A stretch of 64,000 nt of DNA from Myotis daubentonii (taxonomy: Eukaryota > Chordata > Mammalia > Chiroptera > Vespertilionidae): NCBI RefSeq assembly GCF_963259705.1, contig NC_081848.1:53963408-54027407 (forward strand). The letters are read 5' to 3'. The translations under genes and the position numbers were made by a program. Of the stretch, positions 1 to 11,059 are shown piece after piece. Within the stretch, counting starts at the first letter, position 1, and each line of letters starts with the position of its first letter. The notes beneath the pieces were generated by a model. That model had not been told where the DNA came from, searched no databases, and saw only the letters and a program-made list of their open reading frames with translations.

Positions 1-494
1 TTCATGTTGTCTATTGAGTCTCCTTCCCCAAACACGGCGTACAACAATCCCATTGAATGCCTTGACGATGATAAACTATGTACGGACAAACAACAACAGT
101 GACAAAACCGCGCACAGAGACAAGGCAGTCTGTGTCGGGGAAGAAAGAGAAAAATAAATGAAATTAACAGTGGGAGACAAAAACAGAGGAAAACCCAGCA
201 ATTAGATTAATCATAGACTTCCAGGAAATTGGCCCAAATTTCTTTAAAATCTTGTTGATTGTTATTCAGATTGAAGGGTTCCCTCAGCAAGATTAGCCAG
301 AGCCCACCAAGCTTGCATACCAATCTGCCTCATCCACAGCAAGCTGCTCAGATCCGGGGCTGGGTCCCTGCTACAGCGGGTCATCTGTGCAGGTGTGAGG
401 TCCAGTGGGTCATCTGTGCAGGGGTGAGGCAGAGCCCAGCCCTGGGGGTCCAGAGGTGCCATTTCTAGTCTGGGCTCTCCAGCCAACTCACTTG
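1..494. other. Unique DNA, nothing recognised
   Basis: Mixed-composition sequence with no repeat, exon or RNA signature that I recognise. Short overlapping open frames near 260-510 are on both strands and lack codon-like structure. Confidence 0.5.
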
Positions 495-600
495 GGGGCT
501 TTGAACAAATCATAGAACTTTCTGGACCTCAGTTTCCACATATGTTAAATAGGCAAGTATTACTCACCCTTTTAAGTCAGTGGGATTTGAGAGGTTGAAG
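495..600 (+). mobile_element. MIR SINE fragment
   Basis: Contains the degraded core of the mammalian-wide MIR SINE: 'aacaaatca...ctttctggacctcagtttcc', then an AT-rich 'gttaaataggcaa' stretch. Only the central part survives. Ancient tRNA-derived SINE with no coding capacity. Confidence 0.5.
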
Positions 601-1090
601 AATAACACAGATGAGGCAGTCCCTGGGTAGGCCTCAGGTGCTCTACAAGCATAAACATAACGTTTTGAGTATTTTTAGAGTCAGAAAGAAGGCAGGATAT
701 TGCTCAAGGTTTAAATATCTTCCTCCAAGCCCTGGGGCGGAGGAAATGCAGCGTGGTACCAGACCTAGTGAGTTACTCCCAAAACTGTTCCAAAGCCTTC
801 AGATTCAGTAAAAACATCAGTACATCTTGACCCAAATATCCCCCCCTCTCTTATGATCTGCATTTAAAAGAAAATTGAATGGCCTATTGCTGGATTTATT
901 AATGCTTAAAACATTAGTATCCTGGCTCCAGAATGCTCCTGGGTTGCCAGAGGGACATCGGAGCTTTCATATGCTTGGAAGTTGCCCTTCACTTGGGGTG
1001 AAATAATCTAAGCATAAAATGGTTTGGATTTGGTTTGAAGAGTTGAATGCCTGAGTTTCTCTTCAAATATGATCATTTTGGACTCAAGGT
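601..1090. other. Unique DNA, nothing recognised
   Basis: No recognised element. AT-rich, particularly 840-930. Confidence 0.45.
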
Positions 1091-1109
1091 AAAAAAAAAA
1101 AAAAAAAAA
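1091..1109 (+). repeat. Poly(A) run
   Basis: Nineteen consecutive A residues. No retroposon body is recognisable immediately upstream, so this is either a simple repeat or the tail of an unrecognised old insertion. Confidence 0.9.
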
Positions 1110-1240
1110 CTTATTGGCTCTGTACTAGGTGCTAGGCTCTGTGCTAAGTACTCTGCATGCATGATTTAACATAATCCTTACAACAACCCAATGTGGGAAG
1201 TTCTATTAATATTCCTATTTAAGGATGTCAAAAGCAGGAC
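1110..1240 (-). mobile_element. MIR SINE fragment
   Basis: Reverse-complement MIR 3' half: 'ctgtactaggtgctaggctctgtgctaagtact' followed by 'gatttaacataatccttacaacaaccc'. This is the usual 'tgccaggcactgt...taatcctcacaacaaccc' signature with substitutions. Confidence 0.65.
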
Positions 1241-1584
1241 ACCATTCAAGTATCATGGAAAAGATTCTGACTGATTTTTCTCTTGGCTTCTGTCTTTGAA
1301 TTTTTGAACTCTGAAAAAAAGAAGAAAAGAAAAAAAAAGAAGAATCTGATGGCTGAAGAGGACCAAAACAGTCATCTAGTATTACATGTCCCCAAATATG
1401 TCTCTTCGAGATTTAATAGGTGTTAGCATTTGGGCATCAAATCAGCTTAAGAAAAATACTAAGTAGAATTCCTTGCTATAGGACTTTTCAGGGCCTTTGA
1501 AATGAATACTCACTGTGAGTCTCTAAGAAAATGCACACAGAATTTTCCAAACTTATTTGGTGATTAGAGATTTTTTCCCTATAG

Positions 1585-1770
1585 GATCCTAATTTTCTTC
1601 AGAAAGCCATTTAGAGAGTGGCATATGTCACCATGTTGTTTTATGGAGGAAGACACCAAGGCTTGGTCAGTAGAAGTAGCTTGCCCCAGGTCACAGTGTG
1701 TTAATAGTAGGGTCAAGCAGGGACTCACGTCCTCAGTCCAGGCCTTAACTGTGTTCCAGATTCCACTACA
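1585..1770 (-). mobile_element. MIR SINE fragment
   Basis: Shows 'gaggaagacaccaaggcttggtcagtagaagtagcttgccccaggtcacagtg' followed by a 'gggactcacgtcctcagtcc' end. This matches the reverse complement of the MIR 5' half ('gaggaaactgaggc...cttgcccaaggtcacacagc'). Confidence 0.6.
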
Positions 1771-1954
1771 ACAAAGGAAGATGCAGCAAGAGGGCCAGCT
1801 GTGGGACCTCCACAGGTTCAAGCCACAAGGGCCACACATAGCATCACAGAGCACAAATCACACATTTGAGACTGCAATGGTCACGGGTACTACAAGTCAG
1901 AAGAAAAGATTTTATTTCAATAATTCTTTTGTGCGTGAAGAGGTTATTTTACTA

Positions 1955-2345
1955 AAGTTCTCCATGGAAAGAGAGAGAGGGAAAGAGGGAGAAATGGGGA
2001 GGTTTATTGAACTAACTGGCTTACATAATTATAGAAGTTTGCAAGTCCAAAATTTCCAGGGCAGGCCAGCAGCCTGGAGACCTGGGGATGATGTTGCAGC
2101 TTGAGTTTGAAGGTGGAACTTCCTCTACCTCAGGGACTCAGTCTTTTTCCCTTAAGGCCTTCAACTGACTGAATGAGGCCCACTCAAAGCATGGAAGTAA
2201 TCTGTTTCACTCAAACTCTGCAGAGTTAAATGCTAACATCATCTTTAAAAATACCTTCACAGTGACATTTACACTGGTTGGTGATGGAGCAAATATCTGG
2301 GTACCATGGCCCAGCCAAGTTGACACATAAAATTAATCATCACGG
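1955..2345 (-). mobile_element. Old LTR-like interspersed repeat (MaLR/ERVL type?)
   Basis: On the minus strand it begins 'gtgatgattaattttatgtg', continues 'tcaacttggctgggccatgg' and ends near a 'gagccag...caataaacc' stretch. This architecture resembles solo LTRs of old eutherian ERVL/MaLR families. No internal retroviral gene is present. The exact family was not assigned. Confidence 0.4.
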
Positions 2346-2689
2346 TGCCAATGCTCCTTCCTGTTCTTAAAATCAGGTGAACTCTCTGTACATCATCCTC
2401 ACCTAGAGATCACCCACTGTTCTGGGTGTCAAGCTGTGCCTGCCGTGGACTCAGTGGTACCACAAAGGTGCCTTGTGGGTTTTCTCATTAGTGGATGAGG
2501 CTAGAAGCAGAAGCCCAGAGGAAGCCAGAGCTGGGGATTTTCAAGGACTCCACTAGGCTGCCTTCCCCCAACCAGAACAATTCCATTTTTATTTGTTACC
2601 TATTAGACTTCCATTTAAACCAGTACTCAAGTCTGCTGGAAGCTCTCTCAGACTATCCCAGCATACAAGCTCCTCCTCCAGGCCCTTCC
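2346..2689. other. Unique DNA, nothing recognised
   Basis: No recognised repeat or exon. It separates the LTR-like repeat from the MER5A relic. Confidence 0.45.
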
Positions 2690-2781
2690 TACTCTAAGTG
2701 GATTCTAAAGACCAGCATCATCAGCACACACAGGACCTTATTAGAAATGCAGAATCGCAGGCTCCACCCAGACCTAATGAA

Positions 2782-2798
2782 CCAGAACCTGCATTTTA
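2782..2798. repeat. HAL1 target-site duplication, left copy
   Basis: CCAGAACCTGCATTTTA, identical to 4218-4234. A 17-bp exact duplication is typical of L1-type target-primed reverse transcription. Confidence 0.9.
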
Positions 2799-3189
2799 TT
2801 TTTATTTATTTTTTATTTTTTAAATTAAATCTTTATTGTTCAGATTATTACATTTGTTCCTCTTTTACCCCCATAACTCCCCTCCTCCCAGTTCCCACCC
2901 CACCCTCTGCCCTCACTCCCCACCCACTGTCCTCATCCATAGGTGCACGATTTTTGTCCAGTCTCTTCCCGCATCCCCCACACTCCTTTCCCCCCCAAGA
3001 ATAATCAGTCCATTCCCTTTCTATGTCCCTGATTCTATTATGATCACAAGTTCATTTTGTTCATCAGATTATTTATTCACTTGATTCTTAGATTCACTTG
3101 TTGATAGATGCGTATTTGTTGTTCATAATTTATATCTTTTTTTTTATTGCATAATTTATATCTTTACCTTTTTCTTCTTCTTCCTCTTC

Positions 3190-4084
3190 TTAAAGGATAC
3201 CTTTCAGCATTTCATATAATACTGGTTTGGTGGTGATGAACTCCTTTAGCTTTTCCTTATCTGTGAAGCTCTTTATCTGACCTTCAATTCTGAATGATAG
3301 CTTTGCTGGATAAAGTAATCTTGGTTGTAGGTTCTTGCTATTCATCACTTTGAATATTTCTTGCCACTCCCTTCTGGCCTGCAAAGTTTCTGTTGAGAAA
3401 TCAGCTGACAGTTATATGGGTATTCCCTTGTAGGTAACTGAGTTTCTCTTGCTGCTTTTAAGATACTCTTTGTCTTTTGCTCTTGGCATTTTAATTATGA
3501 TGTGTCTTGGTGTGGTCCTCTTTGGATTCCTTTTGTTTGGGGTTCTCTGCGCTTCCTGGACTTGTAAGTCTATTTCTTTGACCAGGGATGGGAAGTTTTC
3601 TGTCATTATTTCTTCAAATAGGTTTTCAATATCTTGCTCTCTCTCATCTTCAGGCACCCCTATAATTCGGATGTTGGTAGGCTTGAAGCTGTCCTGGAGG
3701 CTCCTTACACTATTTTCGTATTCTTTTTTCATTTTGCTTTTCTGGTTGGGTGTTTTTTGCTTCTTTGCATTTCAAATCTTTGACTTGATTCTTGCGCTCC
3801 TCTGGTCTGCTGTTGGGAGTCTGTATAATATTCTTTATTTCAGTCAGTGTATGCTTAATTTCTAGTTGGTCCTTTATCACAACATCGAGGGTCTCATTAG
3901 ATTTCTTGAGGATCTCACTATATTTATCGGCGGTCTCACCAGTCTTTTCGAGGGCCTTACTAAATTTATCGGCGGCTTCTAGACAGTTCTTGAGAGACCT
4001 TAAAAATGTGGTTTTGAACTCTATATCCAGCATTTTACTTTCCTCCATTTCTGTCATTTGTGTCCTGTTTCTTTGTCTCTGCAT
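3190..4084 (-). pseudogene. HAL1/LINE-1 ORF1 protein relic
   Basis: Three consecutive segments match the L1 ORF1p plan. 4084-3710 encodes an N-terminal, charged, heptad-like coiled-coil region (about 124 aa, rich in K and E with regular L and I). 3732-3412 encodes the RNA-recognition-motif-like domain with an 'NIRIIGVPEDE' strand. 3384-3190 encodes the C-terminal domain ('LYPAKLSF', 'TTKPVL'). ORF1p is an RNA-binding trimer that packages its own transcript. The frame shifts once in the 3710-3732 overlap, and a TAA stop at 3412-3414 separates the last two domains, so no full-length protein can be made. Length is close to 295 codons, somewhat shorter than typical L1 ORF1p. Confidence 0.85.
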
Positions 4085-4102
4085 TTTTTATGCTTTCTTG
4101 GT

Positions 4103-4116
4103 GCACCCCCTAGTGG
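4103..4116 (-). promoter_or_regulatory. CTCF-like motif in HAL1 5' UTR
   Basis: The minus strand reads CCACTAGGGGGTGC, 13 of 14 positions to the CTCF core CCASYAGRKGGCRS (T in place of C at position 12). Occupancy is unknown. Confidence 0.4.
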
Positions 4117-4217
4117 TCTTTGTGCGCAGTCTTGTTGTAGTTAAGCCTTGATTGTTGTAGGTAACACTGGGGGGGGGAGGGAGGGGGGGATTTGACCTCC
4201 AGGCCAACTGGCTGTGT

Positions 4218-4234
4218 CCAGAACCTGCATTTTA
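4218..4234. repeat. HAL1 target-site duplication, right copy
   Basis: CCAGAACCTGCATTTTA, identical to 2782-2798. Confidence 0.9.
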
Positions 4235-4275
4235 ACACAATCCCTCCATTATGTGTAAGCATAGTAAAGACTGAG

Positions 4276-6289
4276 GAGCCCAGCACGGCACCTCACTCAT
4301 AGTAGACAGTTGAGAATTAATTTTTTCCTTAATAATGGCCTGACTTAGGACACCGAGGCCCAGAGGGGAGAAAGGTGACACAATTAGGGGAGTATTGGTA
4401 TCAGAACATAGGATTCTCTGAGTATGTGTTTTTAGTGTGGGAATATGAGTTTTCCATGGAGAGCCCAAGTCATTGCTAAAAACTGTCAAGTCTCTAGTCT
4501 GAGCACTTCAGAAACCGAGATGTTGCAATGGACGCATCCAAGTTCTTTGTGTTTATGGGAAAACTCCCATAAGGAGATCTGTCCAGAAAAACAAACAAAC
4601 AAACAAACAAAAACCCCACAAAAAAAAACACAAAAAAACTCACTTGGCAAGAGTCAGCAGGGTCTCCTGAGAGGCTCCTTGGTATGGAAAAAAGATGAAC
4701 TACATCTTTACTTGCAGGTACATTTCAACAAATAAAAAATTCCCGTCTCTGAAACCATGGATCCATCTGAACTGCCTTTTCCACAAGGATGGGAGAAATT
4801 CTGAGCTGATGATCCGCTGAGGAGTTAATTTGCTGTTGTGCTAAACTGCTAGCACTGTGGCTATCATCAGGGAGAGAAAGAAGCAAGTGGAGAAATCTTT
4901 GATCCTCAGTACAGCCAACTTCTTCCGGAAACTTGAATGGGAGATCAAACATGAACAGCAGTGCAGGCTCTGGGCTCTGTCCAGGGCTATAGGAATCCAA
5001 TACTCCAATAATCATCCAGCTTTGACAGAAGTCAACCCAGGAAGCTTGCCAAGGAAAAGCTAGACTAAGAAGAAGACTGAAGCCATGACAAATGAGGGAG
5101 AGGAGGAGGGGGCTGCAAACATCCTTGGGCTATCTTCATTGGAACATCCCTCCTGCACATTTCTCTCCTTGCACAGCCAGGCTTGCTCACAAAACTCCAA
5201 AGGAGCAAAGATGAAGTTGAGTAACCATCTGCATTTCTAAACTCAGCTAAAAATTCAAGGGCCTGGTCTTGGTTTTCCCATGTGAAGGATTCACACAATC
5301 TTAGCCCAGGAAATGGACTTCCTGTCCAAATAGCACTATGGGCCATGGCTCAGGCCAACTTCTGTCTAGATTATGTGTGATAATCACCATAAGGGCCCTC
5401 ATATAGGTATAGCACCTTGTAGTTTACAAAGCTCTTCTACACTTGTCATTTCATTTGTCCTGCGGTGTGTGGGGTTGGGTTGGGATGGTGTCTGTGTGCT
5501 CCCAGAGCTCAGGATTGATTGCAGGCTGCCTTTTCATCACCTTTTCACTCCAAGAATCCTAGTCATAAATGATATGCAGAACAACTTGATCAAAGTCCAG
5601 CAACTCCCACAAGTGTGGTCATTTATAGTTATTACCAATGCAAAATCTCAGTACAGTCACTGGAATGGAGCCAACCACACTAATATATGCCAGGATGTAT
5701 GGCAAAGAGGCAGAATAGTGTCTCTTATAACTGTCTGAGCATCCAGACTGATATCATCTTACCTTGACACACCCACACTCAGACCCATTACACAGACCAG
5801 ATACTAAGTAAATGCTGTCTACATAATCTTGCCAGGTATTTTAGATGCAGTAGTCTGAAGTGTTAGTAAATCTCACTGTCATCTGTTTGGAATAGCAAAA
5901 GAGGTCAGGGATAGAAAAGCTCTCTTTGTGCACCCAGATGGATGTTTCAGAACTAAGGAGGAGGGTGCATGCTCTCTGTTTTGTCTCTTACTGCCTGATC
6001 CAACAGAAAGAGAGTGACTCTGAGGGTGCATTCAGATGCAGACAGAACTGACGGCAGTGACCTGTATGTTCATTTTATGAAACCTTGGGGAAAGTTTACT
6101 TTTCTGAGTCAGGTCTGAACTGGGGCTTAATCTGAGTCCCATGGCAAGAACCTCCTGAGATTCCATCTGTCAACATTCCACTTTAACTTTCTCCAGGGAC
6201 TTAGAGCCATAACTACTAATGAGATGATCTTTGTATGCTTGCCTGAAATTATTATAATTATTGTTTGCAGGGGTGCCCATTTTTATAGC
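4276..6289. other. Mostly unique DNA; A-rich (CAAA) tract at 4587-4640
   Basis: An A-rich run with repeated CAAA units sits at about 4587-4640. A short stretch at 5410-5480 ('agcaccttgtagtttacaaagc...cttgtcatttcattt') looks like a MIR3-type relic but is too degraded for a separate call. Nothing else is recognised. Confidence 0.4.
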
Positions 6290-6510
6290 AGTCTGGCATC
6301 TTATATTTATTGAGCACCTGCTATATACCAGGCATTGTGCTAGACATGTTATATACACGCTTTCATTCACTTATGCACATATCAACCTGTGAGGGAACCA
6401 TTGTTTCTCCAATTTTCCAAGTGAAACTCAAGAATTTCTCCTAGCTCACAGCCATGCAGCCAGTAAAAAGCAGGTCTGCAATTCAGAACCAAACCTGTCT
6501 GCTTTCACTT
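6290..6510 (-). mobile_element. MIR SINE
   Basis: Near-complete reverse-complement MIR: 'tatttattgagcacctgc', 'ccaggcattgtgctag', 'ctcacagccatgcagccagtaa', then 'gcaattcagaacc'. Well preserved in order. Confidence 0.8.
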
Positions 6511-6734
6511 GGACCCCCCCACCATCAGGTCTGCTCCTGTAACTGGTTTTCTCTGGCTTTCCAGAGTCTTAGGCTGGTTGTTTGATACCAGTAGATACAA
6601 AGAATGGAAATGTTTAACTTTAAAAATGTAAAAATTATGATTATTAATTTCTCTCTGCACCTCAGGTATTACCTACCTTTTAAACAAATATCCAAAATGG
6701 GACTTGGAGGGCTAGATGAGAGCTCTGAATGGAA

Positions 6735-7105
6735 ATCCTGTATTGGTCACATACAAGCCATGTGACTTTGGCCAACCTGTCTGGGCCTGAACTTTCCTAT
6801 CTACTGAATGAAAGGCAAAATCTCAGAAGGTTCTTAATGATTTTAAATGAGAAAATGTCTCTGGCACATTGGGAAGCTAGAAATAGAATTTCCCTTCCCT
6901 TTTTCAAAATCAGGAGTGAGTCTGGTTTGTGCCATGGCTTTTTCACCGTCTAAATGTTGTACCTTCACAATCTCCACCTTGTAAAATGGGACAATAATAG
7001 TATTGACCTTACGGGGTTGATGGATCTTTGAATTAATAAGTATAGATTATTCATAAATGTGGAATGTCTAGAAGAGTACCTGGAACATAAGTTCTATGAG
7101 AGTTA
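6735..7105 (+). mobile_element. Two MIR SINE fragments
   Basis: 6735-6855 holds 'acaagccatgtgactttggccaa...gggcctgaactttcctatct'. 6955-7105 holds 'ccttgtaaaatgggacaata...accttacggggttg...agagtacctggaacataag'. These are the 5' and 3' halves of MIR in the same orientation, either one copy split by unrelated DNA or two adjacent copies. Confidence 0.6.
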
Positions 7106-7284
7106 GCTATTTTTAAGGTTTCTTTCCGTCCTGACTCCCTCCCTCCCTATGGACAGGAGATCTCTTCCTGGTGACACAATCCATTTGGAATTATCAGTTT
7201 TCAGACCACTGATCTCCCCTCAGCATCAAATGAGTTAAGATCCTTTCAAAACCAGATGCCTGAGCCACGTGCCGCACCCTCTCT

Positions 7285-7570
7285 GTAGAGGCTAAGGCCT
7301 TGATCATTTCTTAATGTAACTACTTCAGGAAATTTGTCGCGCTAATAATGTTAATATGCCTTATTTTTACAGCGCTCGTGCCCTGAGCTCTCAATCACTT
7401 CAAAACACAGTGATTGAAATGTTTCAAAAGTCTTTGATTTGGAAGTTGTTATGGAGAACACTAGTCAAGTATAAATATGGCAGAGTGATTTAAGGCGGTT
7501 GGAGCAATCCAAATGTTGAAGCTCGTGTCAAATAATGATCAATCTTTCTGCTCTGCATTTTCAACACCCC
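7285..7570. other. AT-rich unique block, candidate conserved non-coding element
   Basis: Repeat-free and rich in homeodomain- and SOX/TCF-like words ('gctaataatgttaat', 'caatcactt', 'tctttgattt', 'tcaaataatgatcaat'). It lacks any reading-frame signal. This style is typical of developmental enhancers, but conservation cannot be seen from one sequence. Confidence 0.3.
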
Positions 7571-8179
7571 CCTTCATTTGAAGGAGTGGCCCTTGCTGAG
7601 GCCTGGAGCACACTGCTGAGGCTGCTGAGTGCCTCTCTGTCCCCTACCCTGTGTCTCGTTGCCATCATCACGTATTAAATCCTTAATGGCATGTGGTGCT
7701 CTTCATATCAGACTCAGGTCATACAGAGAACTGGCAACCTGGAGTCAAAGCTCAGCCTCTGTCTGCACCAATCCAGACAAACTCTTCCCAAGCGATGGCT
7801 CTGAGCGTGTGCTGCTACGGGGACAGTGCCCTCTGATGGCCTCACACCAGTCAGCTCAGATGCCCACACAAAGGTGGTGGCTGAGCATCTGCCTTGAAGT
7901 CCTGGTATCCAGAAGGATCACCTATGCTATTCCCAGGACACCTTTTGTGCACCACTTCTCATCCTCTCCACCTCTTCTCTTACTCCAGCCGCAAACACAT
8001 CCCCTGGTTCTGCTTGGATCACAGCAGATTCTCACACGGGTTTCCTGCTTTCTCTGCCTATGTGCACATCTCAGACCTCCTATCTCTTGCCCGGAGTCTT
8101 CTCTGGCACAAAGGTGAGAGGCAACCATGCAACCTGCTAGCCATATGCATGTGCAACTGGAAGTGCAGGCAAGAAAATG
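7571..8179. other. Unique DNA, nothing recognised
   Basis: The longest open frame (7629-8117, plus) shows no recognisable domain and overlaps open frames on the other strand, so it is not called as a gene. Confidence 0.4.
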
Positions 8180-8522
8180 ACTGAAGGACCACCCTCGAGT
8201 AATGGAAGAGAGAAGTGTATGCTCTCCCTTCATACTTCGAGTTCCCACTCCCAAGGCACATTTCCCGAGGCTCCTCTGAAGCCCTGGAGGGATCGCCTCA
8301 GTCGTGGGCAGCCGTGGCCAGTTCCTGAGCACATCCCCTGTTGCCTTTTTCTCCGAGGCTGTCTCGCTCCTGCAGACCTCTCTTCAGCGCCCTTCCTGCT
8401 CAAATAAACTCCCTGCGCACAACTGCCTCGGCCTCAGTCTCTGCTTCCAGGGGAACTCAGAATTACCCTAACTGGGAGGAACACGCTCAGGAAAACCCAG
8501 CTCTCAAAAAAAAAAAAAAAAA
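8180..8522 (+). mobile_element. Possible retroelement 3' end with poly(A)
   Basis: An AATAAA signal at about 8403, then 'ctccctgcgcac' and 'ctctgcttccaggggaactcag', ends in 17 A residues (8506-8522). The arrangement resembles an old LTR or retroposon 3' end. No family was identified and no TSD was found. Confidence 0.3.
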
Positions 8523-9279
8523 GGACTTGGGAGAACCAGAACATGTGGATTCCTGGGAACAAAGGAGCGTAGCCAGAGACATCTCAGGCGGAGGACGAGG
8601 TGACCCAGTTGCCTGAGCACAGAATGACCAGGGGCAGAGCTACCTCAGCACAAAGGGTCTGCTCGACACAATGTCGCTGAGCGCCAGGGAGCCAGTGGAC
8701 AGGATGACTGCAGTGAAATTAGTTCTGATTGAGTTATCACAGCACAGAGGCCCGGGGCCTGAGCAGAGTAAGACTAATATACACAATCACTTTGGATGGA
8801 AGCTTCAAGGAGAGCAGTTGTCTTCATAAATGCTCCAAGACCTACAGTTTCCTCAGCACGGAGGGAGAGGCCCAAGGTATTCAGAATGGAGACTGGCCAG
8901 TCTCGTCCCTACCTCCCCTGGCGCCGCCACACACAAATGGCCCCGGCTGCTTCAACTCTTATTGTGGGGCCCCCATGAGGGAGAGCTTGGGGTTTGGGTT
9001 TAGACGAGCTGAGTTCAATGTACTCTACCCCTGTACTGCTTGTGTGATGAGCAACTTATAGACTGTGTGGGAAATACTGGCCTCTTATAAATGGGGAGGA
9101 ATATAACAGGGGAGAGTGGGTATCACGGGCCTCTGTAAAATTAGAAAGTATTATATACTTAATGTTGACATTACCATCCCATAGCAAATGGGTGTTTCAC
9201 TCAGGCCAGCAAGAATGTAAATTGTATCCTCCTTACTATCATTGTGATACTTACGAAATAAAATTTTCAAAGTTCTAGT
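8523..9279. other. Unique DNA, nothing recognised
   Basis: No element recognised in this stretch. Confidence 0.4.
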
Positions 9280-9450
9280 TTACTGAGTATTCTCACATCT
9301 TCAAACCTGTTGTGTCACTTGGTCCTGCCAGAGACACACCTGGCAGGTTGGATCATTACCCCTCATTCCAGGGAGGAGGAGACAGCTACTCAGAAAAGGT
9401 AGCTTCCTCCAGACAGACAGGGAGTGGCAGATCTGGGGCTCAAAGCAGGA
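9280..9450 (-). mobile_element. MIR SINE fragment
   Basis: 'gagtattctcacatcttcaaa...cattacccctcattccagggaggaggagac...tggcagatctggggctcaaagcagg' follows reverse-complement MIR order, heavily diverged. Confidence 0.5.
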
Positions 9451-11059
9451 CTTCGGGGCCCCTATGCTTTCTGTGTTCCTACCCCAACATGCCAGGGTGG
9501 ACTGTTGGGCACCATGGCCCCATGCTTTGCAGCTTTAATTGGAAGGATGTCGGAAGATGATAAGCCTGCTGAGAACACTGGGTTGATAGTGCTCTCTCTC
9601 CCTCTTGCTCAGGGCCTTTTCCTGGGCTGTGCTCACACCATGCTGTTGCACAGACAAGCATCTCAGGCCTGTATTTAAGTAATAAGACATGACAGGCCAT
9701 GTATTTCTGGGACATTATTACATGCCTGGGGTGGTGGTAGGAGGCGGAGGCGGAGGCAATTTCTTTGAGTGTCGCTTTGGCTATTATAAAATACCATGTA
9801 TAAAGCAAGATAGGGTAGGGGCTAGTCAAAGAGGCAGGCACCCACTTAGAGGGCAGTGCTGGCATGGTTGTGACATCACCACCAGTCAATCCTGTAGCTC
9901 CTCCGTCTTGCCAAATCCCCAAGTGATTTGATCATTGGAGACCTCAGAAGCATTCAGGTTCAAAGTCATCCTCAGGGTGCTGAAATTGTCAGGGTGGACG
10001 AAGCTGGAGGGTCAGTCGTCCCCTTGTGTCCATCACAGCCAGTATGATGTGTAATAAAGGTGAACCTGGACTTGGAGGATCTGGAAGACACTGCCTCCCA
10101 GCACAGCCATACTTGCCATTGTGCAATCACTGGATTTGCACGTCTCAACGTCTTGCAGTTGTGGTTTTACACTGATTTGAGGGAGGGGGCTGTACTCTCT
10201 GTCAGGTTAAATGAGTAGCAGGCACAAAAGATGGCTGCCGAGCTGATCAGAAACAGATGCTGGGCTAATCTGCAGCTGGATCCCTGAGCTCTGATGCTGC
10301 AGCCAAGGTTAGGCAAACCCAGGCCACACGCCTGGTCTCTGCTGCGTGTTCTCCTGTACGACTTCCAGGCTGTGATGAGGAACAGTAATATTTTCCAGAG
10401 ACTTTGCCCTCAGGGAACTGATAATCAGGAAGAAGGTATAAAACAAATACACTCAGATAAATCCAATATGGGGCCGATAAAAAGAAATGCTACAATCAAG
10501 TCGTATTCAGCTGTATCCTCATGTGTGGCAGCCAGTTGGGGGTAATAGTTTCTCAGTCAATGCTTCTTGAATGGATGAAAGCATCCAAAGGATACAATGT
10601 GCTGAAGGAGTCCAGGTGCTCTACACCTCAGTTTTTAGGCTGTAATGAAAGGAAAGTGGGTCTGACATTCCTTACCTTTCTTGCATGGCTAGAGTGTGAA
10701 TTAAAGTATGCAAATATTATTGCAAGCTGTAAAGCACTAGCTAGTGATTTGTAATCAAGGATATGATCACAGATCTGGCCAGCAGTAACTGGGACGACTC
10801 AAAGAGAAGAGTTCTTGAAGGTTTGGGAGGTTCATAAACATTTATAGGCCCTTTTCCTTCCTCCCCGGCTCCACTGTCAGTGACTTGGACTAGACCCAAC
10901 TTGCAAAGAGGTTTCATCGATTGGTCTGTTGGTAATGTCTGCCATGTATACTCAGTTGGGTAGGCTTATGAGATTTCATCTGGACTCAGTGGAGGAGAGC
11001 CATGGTCAATTAATGATGTCTGCCATGGTCCTGGGTTGGAGCATGGCAGCATGTATGGC
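9451..11059. other. Mostly unique DNA with a weak L2-like stretch
   Basis: 10370-10500 ('ccctcagggaactgataatcagg...ataaaacaaatacac') is compatible with a plus-strand L2 fragment, but too short for a firm call. The remainder shows no recognised element. Confidence 0.35.

Larger units (their letters stand above)
2799..4217 (-). mobile_element. HAL1 (half-LINE-1) retroposon, complete insertion
   Basis: Minus-strand order is: a 5' UTR (about 4217-4085) with a G/C-homopolymer block, an L1-type ORF1 relic (4084-3190), then directly an L1-type 3' UTR and A-rich tail (3189-2799). ORF2 (endonuclease and reverse transcriptase) is absent with no sign of truncation at the tail, which defines HAL1. Exact 17-bp TSDs (2782-2798 and 4218-4234) show that both ends are true insertion ends, so the ORF2-less structure was copied as such and did not arise by later deletion. 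Mobilisation would have needed an L1 ORF2 product in trans (known for this class, inferred here). Confidence 0.85.
2690..4275 (+). mobile_element. MER5A-like hAT-Charlie relic, split by HAL1
   Basis: The left part (2690-2798) reads 'accagcatcatcagcacaca...ttagaaatgcagaatcgcaggctccacccagacc'. The right part (4235-4275) continues 'acacaatccctcc...gtaagcatagtaaagac'. Together they form the MER5A series of old non-autonomous hAT elements, interrupted exactly at the HAL1 TSD. The split confirms that the HAL1 insertion is younger. Confidence 0.65.

Noticed and set aside
1625..2104. 159-codon plus open frame
   Set aside because: Runs through a MIR relic and the LTR-like repeat, so it is chance coding potential.
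2799..3189. Separate L1 3' insertion next to HAL1
   Set aside because: No second TSD or tail separates it from the ORF1 relic; one TSD pair encloses both, so it is the HAL1 3' UTR.
7629..8117. 162-codon plus open frame
   Set aside because: No domain, overlapped by an opposite-strand frame of similar length, and no exon signals seen.
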